This document shows positions 9,707 to 19,237 of a stretch of DNA of 64,000 nt, piece after piece (within the stretch, counting starts at the first letter, position 1; each line of letters begins with the position of its first letter). Origin of the DNA: DASXUX01 sp036504595 (GTDB lineage Bacteria > Planctomycetota > SZUA-567 > H5-PLA8); contig DASXUX010000105.1 in assembly GCA_036504595.1 (NCBI GenBank), forward strand, positions 1 through 64,000, given 5' to 3'. Made by a program: the position numbers and the translations under genes. The notes beneath the pieces were generated by a model. It did not search any database. It saw only the letters and a list, made by a program, of their open reading frames with translations, and was not told the origin of the DNA.

Positions 9707-11813
9707 CGCACCTCACCGCGCTGATGAACTCGAACGCGTTATTTCCCACCTCGACACGCTCTACGAACGCGGCGATAATTGCACCCATCCGGACAGCGGT
9801 ATCATCGTCACCGATGGCGAGTACGACGCCCTGCGCCGCGAACTCAAGACCTTGCGGCCGGAATCGAAGCTCTTCGCCACCGCCACGGCCTCCAAACTCA
9901 AGACCAGCGTTAGGAAGATCGTTCATCGCCCACCGCTCACATCCATTGAGAAAGCCAGCCACGAAAACAGCGCCACGCAGGAGGAAATGCTCTTCAAGTG
10001 GATCACCGATTGCATCACCAACGCCTCGGACGCCGCCGGATCGCGCCCTCGCATTGACGCCAAGGGCAAGCAGTATAAGGGCGAACCGTTTGCCTATCCG
10101 AAAGACTGGTTCTACCGCTCATACAAACTCGACGGCGTGGCCTTGGCGCTCTATTACCAGCAGGGCAAGCTGGTCGGCGCAGGGCTGCGTCCTCGCGACG
10201 GAGTGAACGGCGAGGACATCACTGAACAAGTCAAGTACGTGAAAGACATCCCCGAGACATTGAAGACGAAGGTCACCTGTTCAGTGCGCGGGGAGTTAAT
10301 CTGCAAGCATCAGGACTTTGCCATCGTTCAAGAAGAACTGGCTGCCGCCAACGAACGCCTTCGCGCCAACCCGCGCAATCATGCCGCCGGCGGCATCCGC
10401 CAGTTCAAGGATCCTTCGAAGACGGCCAAGATGCGCCTCAGCTTTATCGCTTACGCCATCGAGGGCCTCGACAACCCTCCGTACGCCTCGGAGACTGATC
10501 GGGCCAAGTGGTGCAAGGAGAAGCTTGGTATTAACTACATCGAAACCAAGCCGTTCCGGTTCGAAGACCTGCACGACATGGAAGCGCACGCCAAAGACCT
10601 GGACTTCGAAGTGGACGGCGTTGTTATTGGAGTGAACGCCATCGATGAGCTCGAGCAACTCGGGCGGCACGGCGATCCTGTAACGGGCAACCCAAAGGGC
10701 AAGATCGCCTGGAAGTTCCGCGAAGAGGAAGCGATGCCGGTGATCCGCGAGATCGAATGGAACACAGGGCGAACAGGGAAGATTGTCGGCGTGGCGATCT
10801 TCGACGCAGTACGTCTGGCGGGAACCAACGTCACCCGTGCTACACTTCATAACGCCGGCTTCATGAAGCGGAGTCAGATCACAGTCGGCTCGAAGATTTC
10901 AGTGCGCAAAGCGGGCAAGATCATTCCTAAAGTCGTCGGCGTCCTTTCGGGACAAGGCGATCCTGCTTTCCCCAAGCAGTGTCCGTCCTGCAAGGGGCCG
11001 GCCAAACTGGTCGAAGGCGGCGAATCGAAAGTCGGCGAGATGCTTGAGTTGGTCTGCCAGAATGCCGAGTGCCCCGCGCAGAACATCAGCTCGCTCTGTC
11101 ACTACCTGGCCGGCTTCGGCGTATTGGGGCTGGGGGAGAGCCGCGTGGCACAACTGGTAGACGGCGGTGCCATCCGAGCGTCTGCCGATTTTTACCGATT
11201 GGACGTCGAGTCGGCCGTCGCCTGCGGTCTGTCGCAACGCCAGGCGCTCCTGGCTATCGCCGCCATTCACATGGTGCCAGCCCCCGAGCAACTCGAGGAC
11301 GACGAACTCGAAGAACAGATTGATGCCGCGGTCAAGCAGAAGAAACGCCTCCCGCTCGCCAGGCTAATTGCCACGTTCGGTATCGAGACGGCTGGTAAAT
11401 CCGCCGGCAAGGCGTTGTCAGACCATTTCGGAACGCTGGAGACGCTGCGCCAAGCATCGGTAGCAGAGTTGGAGAAGGTGGAGGATGTTGGCACCAAGAC
11501 CGCAATGGCCATTCATCAGTACCTGAAGGAGCATGCCGCGGAGATCACCGACTTGCTGAAGTTCGTCGAGCCAGAAGTGCGCACGAAAGGCAAGCTCACG
11601 GGAACCGTCTTTTGCCTTAGCGGTAGTTTCGCAGACGGCAAGCGGCATTGGGAGGACCGAATTCAGGAGTTAGGAGGTACATGCGCCGGCAGTGTGAGCA
11701 AGAAGACGAACTACTTGGTGGCCGGGCCTGGGTCGGGATCTAAAAGCGAGAAAGCCAAGGAACTGGGCGTTTCCATTATCGACGTCGAGGAGCTGAAGAA
11801 GATGCTGGTATAG
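9690..11813 (+). CDS. NAD-dependent DNA ligase (LigA-like, divergent), with BRCT
   Basis: This 707-residue protein starts at the ATG at 9690. It has a short Ia-like segment (TDGEYDALRREL), the nucleotidyltransferase lysine in YKLDG (K146), the GEDIT motif, VRGE, NPRNHAAGGIRQ, the OB-fold (TGRTGKIVGVA, GTNVTRATLHN), a four-cysteine zinc site (C431, C434, C456, C461), helix-hairpin-helix segments and a C-terminal BRCT (about 636-707). The family seals nicks using NAD+. Motif IV reads DGVVIG, so the lysine equivalent to E. coli K290 is glycine; the later lysine (WKF, K342) is kept. It is the first gene of a tight operon with two PARPs and is probably an accessory ligase. Activity may be altered. 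Confidence 0.88.
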   Translation: MKNLFDAPHRADELERVISHLDTLYERGDNCTHPDSGIIVTDGEYDALRRELKTLRPESKLFATATASKLKTSVRKIVHRPPLTSIEKASHENSATQEEMLFKWITDCITNASDAAGSRPRIDAKGKQYKGEPFAYPKDWFYRSYKLDGVALALYYQQGKLVGAGLRPRDGVNGEDITEQVKYVKDIPETLKTKVTCSVRGELICKHQDFAIVQEELAAANERLRANPRNHAAGGIRQFKDPSKTAKMRLSFIAYAIEGLDNPPYASETDRAKWCKEKLGINYIETKPFRFEDLHDMEAHAKDLDFEVDGVVIGVNAIDELEQLGRHGDPVTGNPKGKIAWKFREEEAMPVIREIEWNTGRTGKIVGVAIFDAVRLAGTNVTRATLHNAGFMKRSQITVGSKISVRKAGKIIPKVVGVLSGQGDPAFPKQCPSCKGPAKLVEGGESKVGEMLELVCQNAECPAQNISSLCHYLAGFGVLGLGESRVAQLVDGGAIRASADFYRLDVESAVACGLSQRQALLAIAAIHMVPAPEQLEDDELEEQIDAAVKQKKRLPLARLIATFGIETAGKSAGKALSDHFGTLETLRQASVAELEKVEDVGTKTAMAIHQYLKEHAAEITDLLKFVEPEVRTKGKLTGTVFCLSGSFADGKRHWEDRIQELGGTCAGSVSKKTNYLVAGPGSGSKSEKAKELGVSIIDVEELKKMLV

Positions 11814-11856
11814 AGTTCCTGGGCGTCAGGTTAAGGGTTTTCGGAGGGGGAAACCG

Positions 11857-13713
11857 GTGGCCAAAAAGAAGGTGTCAAAGCAGAAACCGGCGAAGAAGCC
11901 GATCGCGAAGGCGGCCACAACGGCCGGGGCGAAAGCAGCCCCAGCGAAGGTTCGTGCGAAAAAAGCACCGGTCGCGAAACCCACGAGCGTGCCGTCCGCT
12001 GGAACGGCGAATCCCTCCACTCATCCGGTCGCACCGCCCCAAGCCGTAGTGGCACCGGTTCCGCCCGTGGCCCCCGCCCCAACAACGGCAGCTCCCACGG
12101 TTCCGAGCACGCCGGTCTCGCCGAGCTACAAGGGCGCGCCAACCAAGCTGGCCAAGGACACGTTCCCCGACAAATCCCCGGCGGACGACTTCCAGTGCTT
12201 CGGGCCGCCGGCGATGCGGGATGGCGAGTTCGAGCAGGCGAAGATCTGTGACATGGGCTGCTTCACTCAGGACGGCAAGGACACCAACAAGTACTACCAT
12301 GGCGCTGTGGTGCAGCACAAGAAGACGCGGAACTGGTACGCCTACTACGAGTGGGGCCGGACGGGCGCCCAGCACCCCAGCTTTCAGTTCGTCGCGTGCG
12401 CCTCGGAAGCGGATGCCTCGCGGGAATTTGCACGCCAACTGCACTCCAAGAACGATCGGCGTGGTGAATGGAGTACGGTAGCCGGCATCCGCACGCTGCG
12501 TGCGCGGAAAGGGCAGGACTGCTACTTGGTCCGGCCAATAGCCACGCGCAGCACTGGGTTGCCTGACGCGCGGGGGATCAAGAGCAACGAGGGCGCCAAG
12601 CAACCGCCGCGAAAAGCTGCGTCCGCCGGGCAAGCCGCGCCGCTCAGGGGCGATAAACAGACGCTGGACCTGCTTCGGGACCTGAATACCGCGACCATCG
12701 CCTATACGCGCGGCAGCATGGCCGACAACAGCCTGCCCACTCAGTTGACCATCGATGAGGCGCGCGCGATTCTCGGCGAGGCGCAAAAGCGGCTCCTGGA
12801 AATCGGCGATGAAGTAAAGCGGCAATTCAAGGACCGCAAGCTGCTTGAGCTGACCACATTGATGTATGGCCGCATCCCGAAGCTCAAACCGTTGGGCGCG
12901 GATAGGTCGACGTGGATTCTCTCGCAGGACAACATCCTGAACTGGCAGAACGATCTGGACGCATTCGAGAGCGCTTTATACGCGGAAGACATTGATATTG
13001 GCGAAAAGGGAAGTCCGCTGGACGACCTGAAGCTCGACATGGAATGGATACCGCCCGACTCCGAACTGGGCGATTTCTTCCACGGCTGGTGGCCCAAGGC
13101 CACCAACAACCGGCACGACTACATTGGCAAGATGAGGCTGCACAACCTGTGGCGGCTGGAACGCCACGCCGATCGCGGGAAACTGGACTCTGTTCACCGC
13201 GAGTTTGCTAAGAGCAAGGGCAGCGACCGGCCGATGTTCCAGCCTGACCAGCGCCCCGATCTTTCCGACGCGGAGAGGAATACCTTCAACGCCAGCAATA
13301 CGGCGCTCTTGTTTCACGGCACGCGCAGCGTGAACGTCAGCGGCATTCTGCGGGAATCGCTGCGCATGCCAAAGACTCTGGTGGGAGTGGTGATCACTGG
13401 CGCCATGTTTGGACCGGGCATCTACTTCGCCGACGACTGGAAGAAATCGGCCGGCTATACCAGTCTGGAGAACTCGTATTGGTCTCGCGGGTCGGGCGCG
13501 GTCCGTGGCCGCCACGCCTTCATGTTCGCGGCCGATGTGGTCCTGGGCAAGCCGTTCGTTTCCGACACGTGGAAGGCCTTTACGAAGCCTCCCGACGGCC
13601 ATCACAGCGTCTATGGGAAGGCTGGCAAGGCTGGTCTGCAGAACAACGAGTTCATTGTCTACCGGGGCGACCAATGTAAGCTGCGGTATCTGGCGGAGTT
13701 CTCGGCAACCTGA
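11857..13713 (+). CDS. WGR-domain poly(ADP-ribose) polymerase-like protein (PARP A)
   Basis: This 618-residue protein starts with GTG at 11857. Residues 1-90 are a Lys/Ala/Pro-rich basic tail, likely DNA-binding and disordered. A WGR domain follows (about 125-200, WGR at 166-168), then a helical PARP regulatory-like region (about 265-400) and a catalytic domain (about 455-618). The H-Y-E triad is visible: FHGTR (H487), GPGIYFAD (Y523) and NNEFIVY (E598). It should transfer ADP-ribose from NAD+, with the WGR sensing DNA or RNA breaks as in eukaryotic PARPs. It follows the ligase by 43 bp, and its stop touches the next gene's leader. Bacterial WGR-PARP proteins are uncommon. Confidence 0.9.
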   Translation: MAKKKVSKQKPAKKPIAKAATTAGAKAAPAKVRAKKAPVAKPTSVPSAGTANPSTHPVAPPQAVVAPVPPVAPAPTTAAPTVPSTPVSPSYKGAPTKLAKDTFPDKSPADDFQCFGPPAMRDGEFEQAKICDMGCFTQDGKDTNKYYHGAVVQHKKTRNWYAYYEWGRTGAQHPSFQFVACASEADASREFARQLHSKNDRRGEWSTVAGIRTLRARKGQDCYLVRPIATRSTGLPDARGIKSNEGAKQPPRKAASAGQAAPLRGDKQTLDLLRDLNTATIAYTRGSMADNSLPTQLTIDEARAILGEAQKRLLEIGDEVKRQFKDRKLLELTTLMYGRIPKLKPLGADRSTWILSQDNILNWQNDLDAFESALYAEDIDIGEKGSPLDDLKLDMEWIPPDSELGDFFHGWWPKATNNRHDYIGKMRLHNLWRLERHADRGKLDSVHREFAKSKGSDRPMFQPDQRPDLSDAERNTFNASNTALLFHGTRSVNVSGILRESLRMPKTLVGVVITGAMFGPGIYFADDWKKSAGYTSLENSYWSRGSGAVRGRHAFMFAADVVLGKPFVSDTWKAFTKPPDGHHSVYGKAGKAGLQNNEFIVYRGDQCKLRYLAEFSAT

Positions 13714-13727
13714 TGGAGGGAATCAGG

Positions 13728-14417
13728 ATGGCGGTAGAGCGAGCAGCGCGAGAAACGATCGACGGCATCGTGGCCGAGTGGGTTCAGCTCGGTCGCATGT
13801 TCACGGCGTTCGAGGTCTCGCTGGCAGCCAAAGGAAAGGGCGTCCGCCAACGGCACCGGGAGCTCAAGGGCTACGTCCACCAAAGCACCGCTCGCCAGGC
13901 AGGCGCTCGCTACACCCGCACTCTGAGGGACGTGGGCGCTCCGGTGCAGGCCTGGCTCTACCACCCGCTGAACGCGAACCCCTACACGTATCGCCCGCTG
14001 GATCGTTCCGACTTCGACACTGCTCCGGTGAGCGCGGCGTCCTGCAACGGCGGCCCAGCACTGCGCAATCCCCTGCCGCTAAGCAGCGCCCTGGACGGGG
14101 ATGGGGATCCGGGCGACGACGTCTGCGGAACCGACAGCCAGGGGCACCTGGTAATACCCGCCAGGCTGCTGACGGCGTTGGGCGTCGAAGCCGAAACACA
14201 GGTGTACCTGACGTGGGACGCGCAGAACGCGGAGCTTCGCATTTCGCGCGCGGGCGTCGCAAGTCGCGGGCATAGCGCCGTCGCCGCCACGAACAAGGAC
14301 GGGAGCTTGAGCATCCCACAGGAGACGTTGAAGCGGGCCGAACTGGATGGGATGCAGAGCTACTCCATTGAAGGGACAGGGAACATGATTTCGGTGCGGG
14401 AGAACAAGCTGGGATAA
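13728..14417 (+). CDS. Protein with two AbrB/SpoVT-like swapped-hairpin motifs
   Basis: The start is taken at the ATG at 13728, with GGAGGGA just upstream; an ATG at 13713 overlapping the PARP stop is possible. Residues 1-95 form an unrecognised helical domain (FTAFEVSLAAKGKGVRQRHR, then LYHPLNANPYTYRPLD). The rest holds two tandem AbrB-like patterns: DSQGHLVIPARLLTALGV with a strand-rich end, and NKDGSLSIPQETLKRAELDG. These motifs bind DNA as transcription regulators or antitoxins. Sitting between two PARP genes in an operon, it could be an autoregulator, an antitoxin or a PARP substrate or adaptor; none of these is shown. Confidence 0.6.
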   Translation: MAVERAARETIDGIVAEWVQLGRMFTAFEVSLAAKGKGVRQRHRELKGYVHQSTARQAGARYTRTLRDVGAPVQAWLYHPLNANPYTYRPLDRSDFDTAPVSAASCNGGPALRNPLPLSSALDGDGDPGDDVCGTDSQGHLVIPARLLTALGVEAETQVYLTWDAQNAELRISRAGVASRGHSAVAATNKDGSLSIPQETLKRAELDGMQSYSIEGTGNMISVRENKLG

Positions 14418-14460
14418 CGGGCGACGGTCAGGCGAGACAACGCTCAGGAGGGTCGAGTCC

Positions 14461-15900
14461 GTGGGCAACGTGATAGCATGGAAGAATGGTGAGTCCGGGG
14501 AGCCCTATTTCCCTGCGAGTTTCAAGATTGTGCGGAAAGCCGTCCTACAGGTCACCGACATCAAGACGAACAGGAACAAGTACTACGCCATCGAGTTGCA
14601 CAGCACCGAAGAAAAGGGCAAGGCCTACTTTCGCGTCTACACGCACTACGGCCGCACCGATGATCTGGAGACAAACCCCGACAGCGGACAAAAGGAGTGC
14701 CGTTATTTCGAGACGCTGCCGGAGGCGGAAGGCAACTACCAGTCGATCTACGCGCAGAAGACTTCTGCACGCAAGGGCTATAAGGAAATTTCTCTGGCTT
14801 CCAGCAAGATCGGCTCACAACAGGCGCGCGGGACCAGTTCCGGGGAAGTTGATGCCAAGACGATAGAGAAGATCGAGAAGGCCCAGAAGGGCGAGGTGAA
14901 GAAGCCGGCCTCCCTCAATCTGCCGCCAGAGATCAAGGATCTGGTCGCATATCTCTTCTCGGAAGCCACCAGCGCACTGACCAGCACGGTGGCGGCCAAG
15001 ATCACAGCGAACGGCATTGAGACGCCCCTGGGTGTTCTGACGATCGGTCAGATCGAAAAGGGCGAGGCGATCCTGACGGAACTCTATCAGGCCATAACGG
15101 GCAATTCAGGCAGCAAGCGTGCGCGGTTGGAGGACCTTTCGGGCCAGTTCTATACGCTCATCCCTCACCGTATTGGCCGTTCACGGGATGCTGTGGCGGC
15201 CGCCGTGATTGACAGTGTGGCGCAGTTCGGCGAGAAACAAGATACATTGCAGCTTATGAAGGACATGCTCCAGGTAAACGGTGCGGAAGGCAATGTCCTG
15301 TACGCCGCACAAATCGATGAGCAATACAAGTCCCTGAATGCCGAAATCTCGCCGGTAGAGAAGAGCATGCCCGAGTATCGCGATCTGGAGTCCTATGTCC
15401 TCAAGAGCCAGGTCAAATCGAAAAACATCAAGATCGCGAACATCTTCAAGCTTCGGCGTCCACATGAAGCGATGGAATTCGCGGAGCAGATCGGCAACCA
15501 ACGGCTTCTATTCCATGGCTCGAGAATACAGAACTGGGTGGGGCTGCTGTCGCGCGGCATCCTGCTTCCGAAAGTGGTGGTCAATTTGGGTGTGAACCGT
15601 ACGGATGCAGGCTGGCTGGGAAATGGAATCTATTTCGGCGACGCGGCATGTACCAGCGCTTTCTACACAACACCTGGCCGTAAGCACACCCGTTTCATGG
15701 CTATCGCCAACGTGGCCTTGGGCAAGATGAAGGATTTCAACAAGATTACCTATGGCATCACCGAGCCGCCGCCGGGCTACCACAGTTGTCACGGCGTACG
15801 TCGCACCTGGCGCACCAGTTCTCAGTTTGATGATGACGAGTATGTGATCTATGACGGCAAACAGAAACGCATGGATTACCTGGTTGAGTTCACCGCCTAA
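14461..15900 (+). CDS. WGR-domain PARP1-like poly(ADP-ribose) polymerase (PARP B)
   Basis: This 479-residue protein starts with GTG at 14461 after GGAGGG. The WGR-type domain (about 20-110) has YGR at 63-65 in place of WGR. The PARP regulatory helical domain (about 150-290) closely follows the eukaryotic PARP1 pattern, including LPPEIKDLVAYLF and LSGQFYTLIPH. The catalytic domain (about 305-479) keeps H352 (FHGSR), Y391 (GNGIYFGD) and E460 (DDDEYVIYD), the triad of elongation-competent PARPs. It differs in linker and regulatory domain from PARP A, so the two are not a recent duplication. It likely senses nucleic-acid damage and modifies nearby proteins or nucleic acids; the macrodomain gene follows 11 bp later. 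Confidence 0.93.
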   Translation: MGNVIAWKNGESGEPYFPASFKIVRKAVLQVTDIKTNRNKYYAIELHSTEEKGKAYFRVYTHYGRTDDLETNPDSGQKECRYFETLPEAEGNYQSIYAQKTSARKGYKEISLASSKIGSQQARGTSSGEVDAKTIEKIEKAQKGEVKKPASLNLPPEIKDLVAYLFSEATSALTSTVAAKITANGIETPLGVLTIGQIEKGEAILTELYQAITGNSGSKRARLEDLSGQFYTLIPHRIGRSRDAVAAAVIDSVAQFGEKQDTLQLMKDMLQVNGAEGNVLYAAQIDEQYKSLNAEISPVEKSMPEYRDLESYVLKSQVKSKNIKIANIFKLRRPHEAMEFAEQIGNQRLLFHGSRIQNWVGLLSRGILLPKVVVNLGVNRTDAGWLGNGIYFGDAACTSAFYTTPGRKHTRFMAIANVALGKMKDFNKITYGITEPPPGYHSCHGVRRTWRTSSQFDDDEYVIYDGKQKRMDYLVEFTA

Positions 15901-15911
15901 AGGAGCCCCCG

Positions 15912-16631
15912 ATGCTTGTCAAAGTCATGCTGGTGGACATTAACCCGAAGATGATTGCCGCGTGGCGGCAAACCTTCGAGGAAAATCCCGAAGTGGAGAT
16001 CGTCCAGGGCTCCATGCTCCAACAGCCTGTGAGCGCTTGGGTATCGCCAACCAATGCACGCGGCAGCATGGACGGCGGCCTCGACGCAGTCATCAAAGGG
16101 CATCTGGGCCAGCAGATCGAAACCCGACTGCAGCAGGAGATTGCCAGCCGCTACGGCGGTCTGCTGCCCGTGGGGCATGCGATCTGCACGCCCACCGGAC
16201 GGCCCCAGCCCAAGTACTTGATCTCGACACCTACGATGGTGGGTTCGTCGGAAGATGTCAGCGGTACCCTGAACGTCGTGCTAGCCTGCGCCGGAGCGTT
16301 CCAAACGGTTAACATGCAGAATATCCGCGAGCCTGGCAGTATCCGTTCGGTCGCGCTCCCTGGCTTGGGCGCCAATACAGGTCACGTGCCGGTCGAAGTC
16401 TGCGCTGATCTGATGTGGACCGGATACAATCTCTTCCGTGAGAAGACGTTCGCGTCCTTCGAAGAGCTGCGCACCGCGCTGGAAGCACAACTCGGCGACC
16501 TGACGCCGATGGTCGGGACCGGAAAGGCCATGGGCGCCGTATCCAAGGCGTCCAGCACGCAAGCTGGCACCACAGAACCGAAAGCTCCGCCGAAAAAAGA
16601 AGAAGACGAAGACTTCGACGACTTTGACTAA
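15912..16631 (+). CDS. Macrodomain protein (ADP-ribose binding or hydrolysing)
   Basis: This 239-residue protein starts at the ATG at 15912 with AAAGGAG before it. Macrodomain signatures are visible: SPTNARGSMDGGLDAVI (about 45-61) lining the ADP-ribose pocket and LPGLGANTGHVP (about 149-160), the diphosphate loop. The family binds ADP-ribose or removes it from proteins and nucleic acids. The C-terminal 40 residues are a low-complexity, highly acidic tail (KKEEDEDFDDFD). Translation is probably coupled to the preceding PARP. It may be the reader or eraser of PARP A/B products; which cannot be told from sequence alone. Confidence 0.88.
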   Translation: MLVKVMLVDINPKMIAAWRQTFEENPEVEIVQGSMLQQPVSAWVSPTNARGSMDGGLDAVIKGHLGQQIETRLQQEIASRYGGLLPVGHAICTPTGRPQPKYLISTPTMVGSSEDVSGTLNVVLACAGAFQTVNMQNIREPGSIRSVALPGLGANTGHVPVEVCADLMWTGYNLFREKTFASFEELRTALEAQLGDLTPMVGTGKAMGAVSKASSTQAGTTEPKAPPKKEEDEDFDDFD

Positions 16632-16647
16632 GCTAGGGTAGCTGCTG

Positions 16648-19221
16648 ATGGAAATGCTGCGTTTCTACAAACCCAAGGCGCCCCTGCCGGTCGCGGTCAT
16701 CTCGACGGAACCTGCTTTCCGGCGGGAAGACGGATTCTTGATCCGTCTCGGCCGTGGATTGAGAGCGGGCCAGCTTTCCCAAGGCAACACCTATGGACCT
16801 TACTTGGAAACGGAGTTGGCCCAGCGCGTAGCCCAACTCGAACTCCAACTCCGAGCTGAGGGCTATCTCCCTAGTGGCGAGCACGGTCTTGCCGAGGCGT
16901 TCGCTTCCGGCAGCGCCAAGCAGCGCGCCCGAGCGGCCCATCGGGTTGGCTGGCGCAGGGAGCGGCGCATTGTTCCTCTCCTCCTCTCAGCGCTGCCGAA
17001 TGCCGTTGACGAGGTCTGCCCAATCATCGATGCGCTGGGGCGCATTGGCGATCCTGGCTGCATCGCGGTGGTTCGTCCTTATGCCGAGCGCAAATTGCTC
17101 TCTCGACGCCGTTCGGGGGTGGAAGCCCTGCGCAATCTGGGGGATACCGAAGGCGTGGCGCAGGCACAGCAGCGTGTGTTGGACGAACTGCCGGACAACG
17201 TCCGGAACGTCGTCGCGCCGATGCTGGCGAAGCCGGATTCGCAAGGCGTGCAGGCCCTGGTCGCCGCACTGAAGGTCGTTGATAGCAAGCGCAAGGCGTT
17301 GACGTGCGATCTGCTCTATGAACTGGGCCTGCCCGTAGCCACGGAAGCCGTGCGCGCCACCTTGGCCGAATTCGCGTTCAACCGTCCGTTTGTGTGGCGC
17401 TACATCAAGAGCCTGTACAAAAGAGCGGAATTGCGAAACGACTTCGCATTCTGGGGCGAACTGTGTCACCGCATCGAACGGCAGGCCGGACCCAGTACGA
17501 GCAGCAAGGCAACCGTCAAATCCGGGTACGACGGCGTGTCCCGCGAAGTGCCGATCTTCTCCAGGCGCACACAGAGCTACATGCGCCGCGCTGCATGGCG
17601 TTACCTCCGACACCTGGCCCGGTACCGGCCGGCACTCTACCCTATGGCTGCCGCCGAGGCCTTAATTCAGTACGGTGACCTGGATGCCACGCAGCCGACG
17701 GGGAAATTGGGGGCCTTTGCGGGGTGTTATCTGCTGAACCGGCTCCTGTGGGGTAACAGCAAGCGCTTCAAACTCCGGAAGCGTTCTCTGCGTTTTCAGT
17801 TGCTGAACTCAAAACAGGCCAAGGCGCCTGAAGGCGTTCGCGAGGAGGCTTACCCGGAATTGTGGGACGCGGAGCCCAGAGCGTACCTTCGGTTGCTGGC
17901 CGCTGCGAAGTTGGCCGAAGTACAGGAGTTCGCCTATCGCGCCATCTGTCAGCGGCATGCGGGGCTGCTTGGCCGCATCGAACTGGCGGAACTCACGGCG
18001 CTGCTGGATTCGCCTTACGAACCGATGGTGAAGACGGTCCTGGCTGAACTGGAGAAGCGCTTCGATCCACACCGGATGGATTGGGACCTGCCTGTGCGGC
18101 TCGCACGGCATCAGCTTGAGGCCGCCAAAGCACTGGGCTTGAAGATCCTGCGCCTGACCGCAGGCCAATGGCTGAGCGATCCCGCACGCGCCCTCACATT
18201 TTTGAGCGTGAACGACCCGCAAATGGCGTCATCCGTTGCCGCCATCGCCCGGGAAGCACTGCCCGCCCTTCCCGACGCTCGACGCCAGCTTGCCACGGCG
18301 TTTTTTGCCGCACTGAGAGCGTCCAAGAAGGTGGCTGTCACAGAGCAGTTGCCGAAGGAAGGGGTGACGGACGCCGATGTGTTGGGTTCGAGCGACGGCC
18401 TGGAGGCAGTGGCGCATGTATGCCGCGAGTCGTTGCGAGACGAATTGTTGCCGCTCGCCGACACCGCGGATCTCTTTCAGCTTGTGCAAAGCGGGAGCAA
18501 CTCGGCCAAAGCCGTAGCCGTTGAACTACTCGCTGCTAAACCTGATGCGATAGAAAGGATCGGCTTGCACGGGTTGATCGCGCTGGCGCGGCATCCGGTG
18601 GTCGCGGTGCGTGCCGCCGCCGCCACAATGATGGAATCGGCGGGCGCCCAGTGGCGCCAGGATCCCTCCGCCTTGTTTGCCTTGTTGGACTGCGAGTGGG
18701 CAGACAGCCGGACCGTGTCCGAGAAGATCCTGCGCCGCGACATTGATTTCGTCAACGCACCTGAAGCCTTGGACCTGACGCAAGGATTGTTGGATTCCAA
18801 TTACGTTGATGTTCAAGATTTCGCAAAGCAACTGGTCCTTCAAAACAAGGACCGCTTCAACCTGGCGGCCCTGATCTTCCGCCTGGCGGAACACCCCCAT
18901 GTCAACATGCGCGGATTGGCGATGGAATTGGCGGTGGAACACCTGCCGGAAGGCGCAGACGCCTTGCACCGAGTTGAAGGGGTTTGTCGTTCTGCTCTGC
19001 TGGACGTGTGGCCGCAGTTGAAACTCAAGCGTCGCGTGATCGCCTTCCTTCGGAAGCGGGGAGTGTGCGACCCGGAGCAGGCCAAAGCGTGCCTTTTGCT
19101 GTTGGAAGAACTGGTCGCCACGCAGGGGCGTGCGGACCGCGAGGACATCCTGGATGCACTGGTTCGGATCAAACTGGCGCAACCAGAGGCACAGAGCGAG
19201 ATGTCGCTGCTGAACGGATAG
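16648..19221 (+). CDS. HEAT/ARM-repeat protein of a retron-type operon
   Basis: This 857-residue, largely helical protein contains HEAT-like pairs, clearest at about 85-215 (IVPLLLSALPNAVDEVCPII, ALGRIGDPGCIAVVRPYAER) and again at about 610-800. It has no enzymatic motif that I can recognise. HEAT/ARM scaffolds hold nucleic acid or protein partners. It starts 16 bp after the macrodomain gene and is followed 16 bp later by the SWIM gene, so the three are co-translated. I recall a published retron class with ARM/HEAT and SWIM accessory proteins; the order HEAT, SWIM, ncRNA, RT here agrees with that memory. Confidence 0.75.
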   Translation: MEMLRFYKPKAPLPVAVISTEPAFRREDGFLIRLGRGLRAGQLSQGNTYGPYLETELAQRVAQLELQLRAEGYLPSGEHGLAEAFASGSAKQRARAAHRVGWRRERRIVPLLLSALPNAVDEVCPIIDALGRIGDPGCIAVVRPYAERKLLSRRRSGVEALRNLGDTEGVAQAQQRVLDELPDNVRNVVAPMLAKPDSQGVQALVAALKVVDSKRKALTCDLLYELGLPVATEAVRATLAEFAFNRPFVWRYIKSLYKRAELRNDFAFWGELCHRIERQAGPSTSSKATVKSGYDGVSREVPIFSRRTQSYMRRAAWRYLRHLARYRPALYPMAAAEALIQYGDLDATQPTGKLGAFAGCYLLNRLLWGNSKRFKLRKRSLRFQLLNSKQAKAPEGVREEAYPELWDAEPRAYLRLLAAAKLAEVQEFAYRAICQRHAGLLGRIELAELTALLDSPYEPMVKTVLAELEKRFDPHRMDWDLPVRLARHQLEAAKALGLKILRLTAGQWLSDPARALTFLSVNDPQMASSVAAIAREALPALPDARRQLATAFFAALRASKKVAVTEQLPKEGVTDADVLGSSDGLEAVAHVCRESLRDELLPLADTADLFQLVQSGSNSAKAVAVELLAAKPDAIERIGLHGLIALARHPVVAVRAAAATMMESAGAQWRQDPSALFALLDCEWADSRTVSEKILRRDIDFVNAPEALDLTQGLLDSNYVDVQDFAKQLVLQNKDRFNLAALIFRLAEHPHVNMRGLAMELAVEHLPEGADALHRVEGVCRSALLDVWPQLKLKRRVIAFLRKRGVCDPEQAKACLLLLEELVATQGRADREDILDALVRIKLAQPEAQSEMSLLNG

Positions 19222-19237
19222 ACAGGAGCGGGTCGGA

